A DNA stretch of 64,000 nt from Crambe crambe. Taxonomy: Eukaryota > Porifera > Demospongiae > Poecilosclerida > Crambeidae. Shown here piece after piece: positions 1-13,837 of the stretch (position 1 is its first letter; every line of letters starts with the position of its first letter). The position numbers and the translations under genes are program-made. The notes under the pieces were generated by a model. That model saw nothing but the letters and a program-made list of their open reading frames with translations. It was not told the origin of the DNA and ran no database searches. The stretch is from the NCBI GenBank assembly GCA_963924555.1, contig OZ004591.1, forward strand, positions 2,232,001 through 2,296,000, given 5' to 3'.

Positions 1-2267
1 AGTGTGATCACTTCAGAACAATCATGTGAGGGAGCATGATCACTTTACATAGCTGTGTGACCAATGATGGAGTGACACTTGTATCTACACTCTGTGATCC
101 TCAAGTGTAGCTGACCCTGTTCCTACTTAACTTCATTATGCGAAATTTATAACAGTAGTACTAGACAACATATACTAAGAGGCCTGGGTTTTTCACTGGT
201 AAGTGAAAGAAGTAAATGAAGCTTTAACACTGCAATCAAGATGGAGTGAGAGCACATGACCCTCCCTTATCAATTATTTTCTCCGAGAATAGCACATGCT
301 CTATAGGGTCAATGGTCACTGGCAATGGATGACATTGAGCCACCACCACCCTCTCCATGAAGCCACGAAGGGGAAGGAGGAATTGGTTCAACCACCATTC
401 CTAAAGTAAACCTGTTTGTAGGCTGGGACTAACAGGTAAGGGATTTGGTGTTGGTTTGGGGAAGCAGTGGACCACTAGAAGTATTAAACAGTCTATTCAT
501 GTTTGGATGAACTATAATGAGACACACTAGGATGGATAACTCTCATGATGAACCTCATGAAACACTAGGACAACTCACCAAGAGAATACACTAAACAGTC
601 CTGAAAGATCTGTTTGCTGAGGTAGACATTGACATCTTGAGGTACAGCTACACAGTTTACATACAAAGAGAAAGACGAAAGTGATCAATCTGGTAAAGGG
701 TCACTACTCTCAAAAACAATATGTATGAACTTCCAACATTAGTAGTGGACAACACCCAATGCCCTTCCATGATACTCACTATAATGTAGTATTATACTCA
801 CACAGTGGAATTTTATTCCATGGGTGTATCTCACTGTAGGTAAAGGGTCATCACTACTACATACACACAAGAGGGGGACTCGTTACTATCATGGACCTTA
901 AATTTTATGTGACCATGTTAAGGTAATCCTTTATAGGGGGCCTGGTATATGTGATCTCACGGGAGAATAGAATTGACCCAGAACCAACCCATGAGACGTG
1001 TGCAGTATGTAAAATTATTACAACACTTAGCGAGGATGTAACAACTCATACATCATAAAGGATGTTCACTTGAGGTCAATAGGAATATTGATGTGAAAGA
1101 AAACAGCAGCAGAAGACGGTTGTATGCAATAATAGAAATGCTTTTCCACCACCAATTAGGTGGCTATACAAAGGAGCTCAAGAGTCAAAATCAATACCTC
1201 ATATCTGCAAACCCTTGGAAATAAAAAATCCCTATTATGCCAGCATTGTGCTGGAATTGAGGTTCAACCCATTATGCCCCAGCATAATTTGCATGTCCCT
1301 AATGGCTAGGCTCACTAATACCAAAAGTTCCATTATGATCACTTACTTCAAATCCCTGGAAGTTGTCTTGTGCTGTAGAGACTTCTTTGAGTGTATTCAC
1401 TACAGGACACACACACACTCACACACAACAATAGAGGAGATATAACAAGATCTCAAGATGAATTTGAATGGCATAAACTTTGACCCTATGATATTTCAAA
1501 CTAATTAGGTTGCCCAATTCTGTGAGTTGGTAAATGACTTCCTGCTCTGCACATTATGTCCATGTGTGAAGAGGTTAAACTTCTAACACATGCATATTAT
1601 TGCAGGATGGCAGCCACCACTCATTTCCCATAATCTCAATTCCAGTAGCTCTGAAAACTCAGCAGATGACAATGGACAGGATTAATCTGTTTGGACTTTA
1701 GAGCTGTCTAGAGTTTGACTAAGTTTTATTAAATGGACACCTCAACCATCCCTGGGACCCTAAAGTTGATCATGCATCTGATTGAACTCATAAATCCACA
1801 ACATATCTTTATGGTCCCTCCCCCAAACAAAACAAGTCATCTTCCTACACAACTATAAGAGTGTCACTGTGTACTCTAGGAATCTTTTACCTCAGAGCAA
1901 GCATTGCATGTTGTAGACGTAGGAACAAGAGTGAGACAAGTCCCTGATTGAGATCCAAATGGTGTGTGGTAAATGCTGCACAGTAGACATAACATTTTCT
2001 CAGTCACCACTTGAATATTCTTGTAGCATGCTCAGCTCAGGTTGACTGCCACCTCATCAACACTGTAACAGGTAGGATTGCATTCAAAGCTACCTCAAAA
2101 CAATAGAGTAACCACTATTGACTAGGAACACACTTCAATTATTATATATGAAGTCTACTGGAATCTCCTAGGCCTAGCAAGATAATCACTACACGTTTCA
2201 TTTGATGTTAGTCTCAATTTACAAACACATCAGTCTTTCTTGCAGTTCCATTTAGAGCGCAGGAGAT

Positions 2268-2298
2268 GGGCGTGGCTTGTTTTTCGATAGGGCGTGGC
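2268..2298 (+). promoter_or_regulatory. Two GGGCGTGGC boxes just upstream of the Kelch start codon
   Basis: GGGCGTGGC occurs at 2268-2276 and again at 2290-2298, each followed by TTGTTTTT or TCGTTTTT, 27-57 bases before the ATG at 2325. Such boxes are typical binding sites of Sp/KLF zinc-finger factors in animals. Copy B keeps the arrangement, but both boxes carry a substitution (GGGTGTGGC and AGGCGTGGC). Promoter function is inferred from position and conservation only. Confidence 0.35.
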
Positions 2299-2324
2299 TC
2301 GTTTTTATTTACCTAGCTATAAGT

Positions 2325-5300
2325 ATGGCATCTCCTCTCTATGAGCCTTCCCCTCGTTGGGCTCACTCTTCCTCCATCGTAGAAGGAAACCTCTTAATGT
2401 TTGGAGGAAGAACTAAAGATTTTGATAACCAAGTAGAGAACACCATCAATGTATTTAATCCCTATGACGAAAAATGGACCGCACATAAGTCTACAGGTCA
2501 TCCGATTAGAATATATGATGGTGCAAGTGCAGCACTAGGCAAAAATTTGTATCATTTCGGAGGAACTAGTGGTTATGAGTATATAGGATATCTGTATCAA
2601 TTGGATTCGACTTTGAACATTACAACCACAACAATGGACGACTTGAATGCACCAATGATAAAGAGTGGCTCTAAGATGATAAGCCACAAAGAAAATCTAA
2701 TCTGCTTTGGAGGTCGCGGAATCCCCTCCGGACCGCACCAACTTCAATCTCAATTCGTCTTGAATAACTACTATGATGATGGAAGGGGGTGGACAAATGA
2801 GTTACACAGCTTTAACCTCAAAGAAGGTGAGGTAGAATATTAGGGGTGGTTAATGAGGTGTGTACACACCACTCTACTTCCTTCACTCTTAATTGACCCT
2901 ATAAATGTGGGAGTGGTTAGCTATGTTGTACTGTGCAAAGCACAAAATAGCAGTCTGTCATTATTTTATGGCAATTCAATGATGGTCAAGTTGACTGGAC
3001 AGAAGCAACTATGTGCATATAAGTGACCTAGTAAACTGATATCATAAAAATATTCAATCTGACATGTGAATGACCATAATGTGGATGTTATTTCAGCTTT
3101 GACATGTGTAGCACACAGTTCCTCCTATATTATACCATCCTCACCATCTTTGCTGAAACTGGATCTATAGGCTGCTTTTCTTGCAGGTTTATTTGTTGCA
3201 AGTCAGAAGTAAATTAGAGCTCAATTTGGTATTTTAGTGCTAACCACTTCCCTTACAAAGCAGTAGATGTGACAATAGTGATTTAACTAGCTACTGGTAA
3301 CTGGCTAGCTAGTAGCTCTATTAATACTGAAGCTAGCTGTCATAGATAAGATGATGAAGGCACTGGCAGAGACTGACTGAAGCTTTTTAGTGGATGGATT
3401 GCATCCTCTCCAATAAATTACAAAATGGGAGTGACTTTATTTGGACGTAGTACCTATCTCAGAGGTCAACCATTATTAATTTACACCACCATTTTTTCTT
3501 AACTCATTCAGGGAAGGTGGTTAATGTCCATGTCATCAATTGTCCAGTTTCATAAATGTATTGTTGTTGTGTGCATGTGCATGACCTATAATAATTATTG
3601 GACATCATCACGTGCTTCAGTCCACCATTCTACAACTCAAAATTTATATTAGCTAGCTCATTCTGGATCCACCAGAGTGTCCGTTATCCAGAGTACAGAG
3701 GTCATCCACTCGTGGAGATCCACTTGAACTGTTCAAGGTGAAATCAATTATTGGTAACATACAATTTGTCTATTTGGAGGCATCCAGTCTTCAGAGGTCA
3801 AAGTAATCATTAAATTCACACTTTCAAATATTTGGATCTAATACTAGTAAGGTATAATGGAAACTACTTTTGAAATGTACAGTAGCAATAGCTGAGTACT
3901 AATTTATTCAACTCACTTATAATTGGGTTGATGGATGGTAAGTGAGGTAATATCTATTCATCTCTTTACTCTCACCTTTTATCCTTCTACATTTTAGAAC
4001 AAGAGCATAATTATTAATAGAGCAGGTAATATAAAATGATGTAGTTATTATTGCCATTTAATTCCAGTACAAATTGTGGCAGATACGAGGTCACTGAAGG
4101 AAATCACAGTTAGCAGGGGTGGCTGAGGACCCCAAAAAGTGGGGGGGCTCAAAATTGCGCATCGATGACTACTCCCGATGAGTTGTAATGATATTCATAA
4201 AGGTTTTGATTCTATACATGTTGTGGCCAAACAACAATGCAGTCACTAATGTGCAACATCATTTGTGACTTGAAACAATGCAGTCACTAATATGCAGTGA
4301 CTAGACAGTAGACTTTACTGCTGCAGTTAGTCAATATATAATGGGTCAAAAAAGTGGGGCCACCACCTGCTAAAAAGTGGGGGGGGGGGGGGGGGGGGGG
4401 GGCTCTAGCCCTTCTCACCCCCACCCTCAGCCGCCACTGGTTAGTATGTCTAATGTGTGACCTTGAAAATGAAAGCCAAAGTGTTCCAAAAGATATCTTT
4501 AAAGTGACACATGCAAGATCACAGGTTCTATTGTTAAGGAAGTCTCAGTTAGTATGCACTGAGTTATCTGTGGACCTTGAAAGTGCAAGCCAAAATGGGT
4601 GCATCATGTATACATAGACCATTTCTTTCCTGACCATAGCCTTATATGATGATGGCTGTAGTATCTACATTGGTTAAGTTAGCTCATATATTATGTGTTC
4701 CTACTTTAGAGCAGAAACACAAGAAAAATAGATACGGCTAAGCAAATTGCAATATTATCTACAGGCTTAGCTTGGGAACAAAAGAGAGGGGGGCCCTCAA
4801 CCCCACCCCTGGATCCAGCCCTGACAGCATTTGCAATGAAAATATAAAAACGGGAGTGGTAGTGGGACACCCACTAATAAGTACTCTTTTAGTAGAAAAT
4901 CTTGGATCCGCCACTGTATGCTACACTTTTAAATTTTCTTACCAATTTTTTTAAAGGATAATAGGCATTTTTGTTGAGCATAATAGGGCAGGGGTTCTGG
5001 CATTGGAGCATAGCATAATAGGGAAGAAAAAAAGCATAATTTGCATGTCTCTAAAGATGACACCATGTTTGTATACAGAACTTTGAGACTATACATAATT
5101 TATACAGTCACATGTAGCTACACTGACATGCAACACATAATACACATCATTATGTACAGACATTCCCATCACCTTCACAGGATTACCAATCTTTATCTTA
5201 CTTTCCCCTAACTCCCTCAGGGACATGGTCCTCTCCCACTGTCACTGGAACAAGGCCCCCTCCCTGTTCTAACTTCACACTAACGAAGATAAATGCAAAC

Positions 5301-8300
5301 ACAGCTGTGATGTTTGGAGGATTCCTAGGTGATCGACGGAGAAGAACCAATGATGTGTACATCCTTGATCTGACAAAAATGGTGAGATGTAAAGTGTGGT
5401 ATTAAAATATAGTGTCTGTTTCCATTGTACATTAATGAAGTAGATATTTCAGTATATGCTCTGACAGATGTGATGTACTGACTGGATGTTATCATTGTAG
5501 CTGGTCCATTATGTCCCCATAGGTAGAGTGCCACCACACTCAGATAAGATATTCATCTATCAAGGTGAATATCCAAGAAATGGGAGGTCAAGTATGATCA
5601 TGTGACTTGAGGACCACCAGGACCAATTATGACCATTGTTTATTTAGTAGTAAAAAATGAAACCATGAAACTTTTAGGTCATTGATTTTATGATCATATT
5701 GTATTGTGTTCAGCATGAAGTGAGTTCCATTAGGGAAATATAATAATTATGACCACTGATGAAAGAAGTTATTTAGAATTGTGAATGTAGCAATCATTTA
5801 GGTTGATAGTTCACAAACCATGTGTCTTCATTTCTCATTCATATAGTAGCTAGTAGGAAAGTATTAAATGGTCCAAATTTCATATAATTTGTACAGCAGC
5901 AGAAATGATAATTTATAGTTCGACTTATTAAGCATGTGTGCATAAGCCTAACAGCTAGCTGGCATGCTTGATTGGTAGCAGCTGCAGTATTGATTTTCAG
6001 CAAGCAAGCTTCATCTCTCCCTGACTGCAAGGTGCTAATAAAGCTGTAACAGAAGTACGGAATTCCCTGAAATGAACGAGCTACAGCAAGTTCATAACTG
6101 AACGACAACTTTTCTTTTCTTTATAGCAACCATTGTTACATCCCATGGTTTCAATAGATCTGATCTCTCCATTGCTGTGGCAGCAATTAGTCTTTTGAGT
6201 TGAGCATAAGAAATCTTAACCAACCCGCCATACAGTAAGTACCAACCTAATAATCTTTCTGTTAATTTGTAAATTGTGAAGAAGGGGCTAAGTGATAGTG
6301 TTTGTCCATGTGTACATGTGTTTATATCATTTGATTGCAATTAATTTTATAACAAATTTATACTTCTTTTTTCCGTCATATCTCTTCCCTTGTTTTAACT
6401 ACCTTAAAATCTAACCGCCATTATTGAACTCTATAGGTTGCCTAGAAATTCATTTGACAGTATTAGTCATCTGTTCTTCTACTGAGTATTATAGCTCCTT
6501 GAATATCAATGAATACCTAATTACTGATGGAGACACACTTCACAGCTTGGTAATTGTAATTGTAACCTTTTGTAGCACTGGAGAAAACTGGCCCATCAGG
6601 AGGGAGAACCCTGTCCAGTGGCTAGGGAAGGCCATGCTTCTGTCTGTCTGGGTTATGATGGAGATCACCCCCAGATTGTTGTGATTGGGGGGATTGATGA
6701 TGACTACAAGGTTCTAAGTGACATGTGGCTACTTGATGTAGTGTCTGGGATTTGGAGGGAGGTGAGTGATAAATTAGAATAAATAATAACAATGGTGGGC
6801 ACTGAATCATTTAGAATTAAAATCTCCCTTGTTGTTCTTCACCTCCCATGTGGTGTTATATTGTTACTGTTTGTGTTGAAGACACTCTCTAGTGGCATCA
6901 TATCAGAGGACTCTACCATAGAAGCATGTCATCAGTTTAATAAGTGCCATGCAGATATTGACAATGTGTGGGTTTCAGTTGAGATATAATGTTATGTCCT
7001 TACTGCATCACACTCAGTTGGTAGTGTTTCATTATAGGCAATTCTTTCACTTTTGCTGTGTGGAGTTGGAGTAAAAAGTGTGCATTGTTTTAGTTGTAGC
7101 TACAAGGAAGTGCTTTTCTACCAATTATAATGTTTATAGTTAATAGAATTTTCCTTTATCTTCATAATTGGAGTGAGCATAGCAGCACATTAAGAGTTAC
7201 AGAGGGTAATTAAATTTAGTCTGGGTATGGAGTAATCTGTCAGGTGTTTGCAAAAATGGTTGGCATTCCCTAGAATAGTTTTAAAATGACCACTGACCAA
7301 GTAGTTATTATAATTATTTTTATGATGTGTGAGTAATAACTTAGTAACATTTGTCACATAAATCATTGATAATCACTGTACACATTATCCACAACATGCT
7401 GTGTACCTCTCCATCTGCTAATAGGCAGGTGCTGCATGTATGAGTGTTTCTAATTACCCTCTTCATGTGTGCACAGCAAATGTTAATCTGGACTTAAAAT
7501 TACTTGTTCATTTCCACTTGGACAGCTATACAAACTTCTATTTCCTCTAATAGCTCAAAACTGTCAAGTATTTCTTCAGCTCTGGAGTCCTAGTCTTCAG
7601 TTAGCTATTTAATTATTCCATTCCTAATTTGCACGTGAATGTGAAATTCATTGCCATGTCCATATACATGCTTGGGGTGTGAAATGTGAGGTTACCACAT
7701 ATTAGAGTAATGTGATCCATTTTGCTATTTTAAGTATGTATGTTGCTATGTTCTGTGCTATCTTCAAAGTTCTAATGCAGTGGTACCTGATGACCTTTTT
7801 ATTAGCCAGTACTAACACCAATTATTGGCACCATGTAGTTTAGTATTAGAGGTCAAAACTAACAGTGCTGGAATTAACCATCTAGCACTTATTGGATTAT
7901 TTTTTGTAGTCTAAAGTACAAATTATCATGAAATGACCCCCTTACTCCCTCTAGTTATGTGTGATATTTGCATGACATTGTCTTGATGAGGATGTATTTC
8001 ACAATGGCATAATATGGAGGTTTTTAAGTCTTGTGGTGTGGAGACTAGTAATGATGTGTGTATTGAAATGGAGGATGATGTCATGGTAATTGTGAGAGGG
8101 ATGATCCAATGTTATGTGTCCATGTGCAGATCAAAGTTCCAAGTCTCCAGTCAAGATTAAGGCACACTGCTGATGTATTCCATTTCAATGCAAGACTGGC
8201 AGACGTCATTCTATTTGGTGGGATTCCTGAGTGGCCGAAGAATGCCAAGTCTGCTGCTGATTTTCCAATGATAGCCCAGACCACTGTACTACGATTTGGT

Positions 8301-10145
8301 GAGTGTGATTTAACTGATGCTAGTCATACTATACTTCATTCCTCCATAATATAAGTACAGTAGAAAGTCACTGGAGGTCTTTATTTCCATGTATTGTGAA
8401 TACTTACATTTTAAGTGTGCATATTTTAATGTCTCTATTATCCACTAACTTAACATCTCTGTATAGTGGGACCTCTAAATAAGCAGACATGTCTGGAAGA
8501 GCATAATAGTCTCTTTATTTGGAGACATAGTGACATTACTGTAAATCTTCTATTTAGTGTGTTACTCTAATATAGTGTCACAATCACATTTAGACCCATT
8601 CTTATAATCATGGCACTAAATGAAGTTTTAGTATGACATTGCACTAAGCACCACTCTATAATGCAGTCAATGTAGTCTAATAATAAACTCTTATTCTGTT
8701 AATGTGCCAGTCATGATTTTTTCTGGCATGTTAATTGGAAGATTTATGGTATTGGATGTTCTATAGTAACTGTTGTTGTTTGCTGCACTTGTTAGGAAGT
8801 TGTGTTTGTGGTTTGTGCATGTCTTGTGTTGTTGTGCATGACTTATGTGGTTATACAAGTACAAGCTATTCACAAGATTAAAGACAGACAAGTGTGATAG
8901 TTTGCTTTAGAATGATTATTTCATTCCAATTCCCTCATTTTTACTCATGCTTTTTAAACACCCTATCATTCTGGTGGTGAAACATACTTCACTTTCATTG
9001 TACCACCACACATCCAAACTCATTTAGACCAACCCCTCTTCCAATGTGCCATAAATTTTAAACTAAATTATGCAGAAACTGAGTTGCTTCAATCCAGTTT
9101 TCAGCATGTAGCTAACTTCTTAATGGGTGACTTCCTTTTCAAATCATTCATTATTTTCCTAACTCCATTAGCTGATGATCTAAATTGTTCATGTAATAAT
9201 TAAGGTTTCAATATGCAAGGGTCAGCACCCTCATAATCTTGTATCATTATATTTGGAGGTCAAATTGAGGAGTATTTCAGTGAGAGTTTCACTGGAGCAT
9301 GTGAAGCTAGCTTTTTACTTCTTCTGACAGTTTTGCTGCTACAAAAATATTCTGAGTTAAATGTTCTTTTAAGTATCATTCGACACTTAACATGTTTAGA
9401 TATTGAAATTGAACAGATTGCAGCTGGCAAGCTTGTAGTTCATGGTCTTCTCTTCGCAATCTGCATCAGGAGTGAAAGTACACATCCTTGTTTCTTGTCC
9501 TTGATTTACTGCTAGATAGTTATAACAGAAGATACTTTACTGTGGATGTGGTTCCATTTTATATGCTGTGTACAGCTACTCGATTACTATTTCATCAAGT
9601 GACCTCCACTTAACTTACCAACCACTCATTGATAATTGATACTTCAAATAACTACATCCATCATACTTTTCCATTTCTTCTCCACCATCTTGTGATGTGA
9701 AGAATATCACTATAACTTAATACAAAACAACGTTCATCAATTTAATGGTTAAAAAATGGATATCACTTCTATTTCTCGTCTAGTTTCTAGTTACTAGATA
9801 GTTTCCATGCAGTAACTAGTTACCATATGGTGGAAATTTTCATTTGTTTTGAAAAAATAATACACCAACATAATTTTTATGGTTCACACTTTAACTTTTG
9901 AGAAAAAACAACACATTATTACATTATTTCCCAACCAAAATCGATTCCTGTCAAAAGCTGGTCTAAACCTCCAACATAAATCTCACTATCATTTACAAAG
10001 ACACTCTTCCAGCCTGAGGTCAACTATTACTAATGCTAATTAGAATGTGTCGATAATGAGTGGAGTCTGATTGATGTGTGCAAGTTTCCTGACCTCGGGA
10101 GTCCAGAGAGAGTGAAAATGAAAGAAGAGCTGAAGAAGAATTCCA
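2325..10145 (+). CDS. Kelch-repeat part of the copy A Kelch-ROCO gene (exons 1-5)
   Basis: Five exons: 2325-2826, 5221-5381, 6576-6761, 8130-8298 and 10044-10145, all with GT-AG borders and matching phases (1,0,0,1,1). The start is the ATG shared with copy B (MASPLYEP). The protein shows Kelch blades: repeated G-G preceded by hydrophobic strands (LLMFGGR, FYHFGG-type, LICFGGRG, AVMFGG, IVVIGG, VILFGG) and W residues spaced as in Kelch strands. Kelch propellers usually bind partner proteins or act as ligand-sensing domains. Exon 5 encodes a charged linker (VDNEWSLIDVCKFPDLG) that splices directly onto Kelch exon 4 as RF-ECVDNEW. In copy B this linker joins the GTPase exon; here that junction gives stops, so this may be a truncated Kelch-only protein of about 373 residues plus a short tail. 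Confidence 0.75.
4114..4439. mobile_element. MITE with imperfect terminal repeats and a poly-G core
   Basis: The left end reads CAGGGGTGGCTGAGG and the right end is the imperfect complement of CAGTGGCGGCTGAGG. GTTAG flanks both ends (4109-4113 and 4440-4444), a likely 5-base target duplication. The interior is non-coding and holds a run of more than 20 G near 4378-4402. The same element sits at the matching place in copy B, so it inserted before the segmental duplication. Confidence 0.65.
9220..9332 (+). pseudogene. Decayed Kelch blade exon, copy A only
   Basis: After an acceptor-like CAAG the reading frame soon meets TAA, but a shifted frame reads IIIFGGQIEEYF, the signature of a Kelch strand with its double glycine. 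No AG acceptor lets this frame join exon 4 in phase. In copy B the corresponding stretch (about 53,160-53,230) has lost the IIFGGQ part. I read it as a former last Kelch blade skipped by the present splice from exon 4 to the linker exon. Confidence 0.45.
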
Positions 10146-11715
10146 GTAAGTGTGCATATGTAATTATAGAGTTAGTATCATATTAACCCTCAGTGCATGC
10201 ACGAAGGTTACAGTACTCAGTTGTGTATGTATTAATTAGTGTATCTGTTACATCCACCATGAAGCCAGTAGTGACGACCTCCAAATAATACTCTCCAGTC
10301 TGTTCAAAGTCTTTATTCCCAGAAAGATGTAGCATAGCTTCGTTACATCTTACTACATATTCTTCAGCCAGCAATAATTCAGCTTCAATATTGTCTAGAC
10401 AATACTTTCCAGCATTTCAATAGCTTAATTGCCTTACTCAGAAAACTCAGAAAGAAGACAAGATTGGTAGTATATGTTTGTCAACCATGAAAATGTACTG
10501 TGTATTTAATACCTCCAACTGATCAACGATCTCCTGCTCAGTATGTAATGCAAACATCTACATTTCAGGTGACATCATGACATGATCAAAGTAGAAAAGT
10601 AAAATTATAGTACAGAAAACTCAATAATTTATAGAGTAATTGTGGAGCAATTCCACCATATATATATTTAGAAATATTCTACGATGATGCCGTATACGAG
10701 TTCAATTTGGTGGTATATTGTTTTGTGGTCTGTGTTGGAACCACCAATAATATATAATGTCTGCCGATATTCTTTGCTCTTAGAAGAGGAAAGAGAGTAT
10801 GCTCAGTTAAAAGAATTCGGAGGCTAGCAGTGTGCGTGAGTGGTAAGTGTGTGATAACACGCACTGCCGCACCAATAATAATGTCCTTCCTTGGTACAAA
10901 TGCCACCAAAATTAACTCGTATACCATAGTTTTTATTTCCATACATGCATGAGTCTACTATACTTACCTTGTGCTGTACAGCAAAGTTTTCTTATGCGAT
11001 GACCACAAGCAACATGTACTCAGAGCATCATTAATACATCACAAATAAACATCCACACAGCACATACACCAGCTCAGTTTGCTAAGCTTAGCCAGCACTT
11101 GGCCATAGCTGTAGCTAAACTCACTTCACCTGCCATGCATGTCATTTACATTGCTGTTGCTGTAATGTTTGTCTTATATGACTCTTCAATCACCTCCGCA
11201 TGTAGCTACCTACAAAAGAAAAAGATAAGTCAACGGACATAGAGATGGCCCCACTGCCAATCTCAAACTTACTTTCAACTTCACAATAACTTTTAATAAG
11301 CTAAGGCTACATAAAAAGGATGGAAACAAGTGAGCGCAAAAAATTTCATATACAAAAAAATTTCTTCCAAATGAAAAGGTTAAGTATAGGGATGCCAAAA
11401 ATCTAACTGAGCTATTGTAGCCTTGTATGAAAGCAATCCCTGCATTTACAACTGCCATTAGCCAGTGGATGTAAATGTAGGAATTGTAGGCTCCAGCAGC
11501 CCAGCTAGATTTTAGGCAATCCCTACTTAACGGTTTTATTTGAAAGTAATTTTTTGTGCTCACTTGTACAAACAGTTGCTGAGATTCCCAATGACAGCAA
11601 GATCATCTGTAGCTTCTATGAATTGCCTTTTTTATGTTTCCACTTTGCTGTATGTAGTAGTCAATGTGTGCACTGAGGGCTAGTACTTCAGAGCTTTTAA
11701 TAGTAGCAGTAATGG

Positions 11716-13837
11716 ATGGGTGATGGAACCCTTCACTTCATGTCTGATCCATTGAATTTAGTGATAGAGCAACACTTGAAGGAAGGCATCCAACATGGCT
11801 TTATTCCATCAGAAGTCGCCAACTTCCTAGCTTATGGAGTTCCGGGATCAGGGAAGACGTCTCTCCATTATTCTCTCTATGACCTCCCTCCACCGGAACT
11901 TCGCATCAGTACTGCATGCATCGAGCAAGCACAGAGAGCAGTGCTGGTCACAAGAAGCAGTGAAGATTCTTCATCTGAAATTGTGATATGCAAACCAGTG
12001 GAAGAACAGGACCTGAAAGAAATGCTTGCGAAAGAGATGACTGAAGAAAGGATAACCGAAGAAAAGAAAGAAGTATTTTCACGAATCGAAAAGACACTGA
12101 AGGAAAATTTTCCAGTGGAAGATCACTCGTCTCGACCTGTGTCACCTTCCACTCAAGAGCCGACTCCAGTGGAAGATCATCCACCGCAACACTTACTTCA
12201 GCCTGTTTCAATTCCAGGGCCTTCCCCCACACCTGATGAAGAAGCTACTTCGCACTTAGTCATATCACCTCGAGTGAAATTGCAAGGAATGGATGAAATT
12301 CTCTATTTGATGCTCCACCCCACCCCAGCCAACCTACCACGACTGAGAAACCGCTTAGTGCAATTCATCGACAGTGGTGGACAGCCCAAGTTATTGGAGA
12401 TGTTACCTGCATATCTCCGAAATCTCTCCGGTTTGATGCTTGTGAATCGTCTCTTGGAGAGCCTCAGCACCATGCCCAAGGCAGAATACTGCGATAAAGA
12501 TGGCAAGCTGTTCGAGTTGGGTCACTTCAACCTGACCAATCTGGAAATGTTGGTGAAGTGTGCACAGCTCTCTCGTTACCACCAGTCTCATCTGGCACTT
12601 CCTCATGTAGAGTACGATGATTCTCCTCCCAACATATTAGTGGTGGGTACCTTCAAAGACCAGGAAGGCAAATGCAAGCAAACCAGGGAGGAGAAAAATG
12701 CTCAACTGGAAGTGGTATTCAAGCAGTTCGGCAAGAGCATCATCAGGCGATCGAATGGGGAGATCATCTTTGGTGTGGATGCCACCTCTCGCAGTGATCC
12801 CGTAATCTCGGAGCTAAGAGCTGCCTTGAAGCATATGAAATGCCTGCACTACAAGTGCCCAATCCTGTGGTACCTCCTTGAAGTGGAGCTGAGGAAGCTG
12901 GGGAAGAAAGTTATTCCCAAAGAGTATGTCATGTCAATTGCCAAAGAGTTGCATATCGAAATCACAGAATCGATAGAAGCTGCATTGCTGTTTTGGCATG
13001 AAATTAATCTCATCATGTATTTCCCCAACATCCTTCCTGAAGTTGTCATATTCCAGCCAGATGCCATGATTGGAATGATCAGTCAACTCTACGAGCAGCA
13101 CGTCAAGATCAGTGACACTGCTGAATGCGATATTTCCTCCTCCAAAGATTTACGTTTTCGAGACCAAGCCGTCTTTAGTGATGATTATGCTCACGACATC
13201 AAAAATGAGACCATCCTCTCTGTGGACGAGCTCCTTCTTATCCTTCAGGACAGGAAGACTGTTGCAAAATTGCCTTCTAGCTCCTCCCTGTATTTCATGC
13301 CCAGCCTTTTAGAAGAGTTGACTGAAGAAGAGCTTGCTGCTTCTCGTTCTCAACTTACTTCTCAACTTCCAGTTGCGTCATCTCTGCTGGTCTCTTTCCC
13401 CACTCCTGAGGTTCCTTCAGGTCTCTTTTGCACTTTCATATCTGATATAGTCTCTTCCAGTGAGTGCAAGATCCCTGACCTTGATAGTTCCACCAAGTTG
13501 TATAGGAACTTCATCTCCATCACTCTCAACATCAGCCCAGGTTCTTTCGGTACACTCACTCTGTACAACACGGGAAAGGTTTTCTCCATCACTCCTTACT
13601 CCCTCTCCTCTTCTTCTTTCTTGCCAAAAGTGAAAAAGCTTGTTGCTAAAGCTCTTGATGCTTCTTGTAGGGTGTTGTCTTACAGAAAGCTTCACCAGTT
13701 CTCCTTCCAGTGTGAGTGTGGCCAATCTCCACCACCTCATGTTGCTCACCTTTCACCTGACGAGAAAGTGACCATTTGCTCCTTGGACTCTGATAAAGAT
13801 GGATGTAGTCTTACAAAGAAGCAGATTCTTTGGACAG
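11716..13837 (+). CDS. Giant exon: ROC-like GTPase and COR-like region (copy A)
   Basis: The 707-codon exon opens with MGDGTLHFMSD, then the P-loop GVPGSGKTS. An acidic, Pro-rich insert (residues about 90-175, repeating PVEDH) separates this from FIDSGGQPKLLEMLP, which holds the G3 motif of Ras/ROC/G-alpha-like GTPases. GTFKD replaces the canonical NKxD or TKxD base-recognition motif, as in many ROCO proteins. Downstream, PILWYLLEVELRKLGKKV and the following helices fit the winged-helix start of COR. The exon ends at ILWT plus one base before GTAAGT. Against copy B it has nonsynonymous changes mainly in the insert and C-terminal third. Confidence 0.75.

Noticed and set aside
1215-1445. Short plus-strand open frame in copy A upstream DNA
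   Set aside because: It lies in a repeat segment that also occurs inverted at 47,530-47,770 without an open frame, and it shows no protein family.
9333-9515. Open frame continuing after the Kelch remnant
   Set aside because: Hydrophobic, low-complexity text without Kelch features; absent from copy B.
11948-13749. Long minus-strand open frames opposite the copy A GTPase exon (and 56,007-57,876 in copy B)
   Set aside because: They mirror the codon structure of a well-supported plus-strand exon, have no recognisable domains and change between copies in ways explained by the plus strand.
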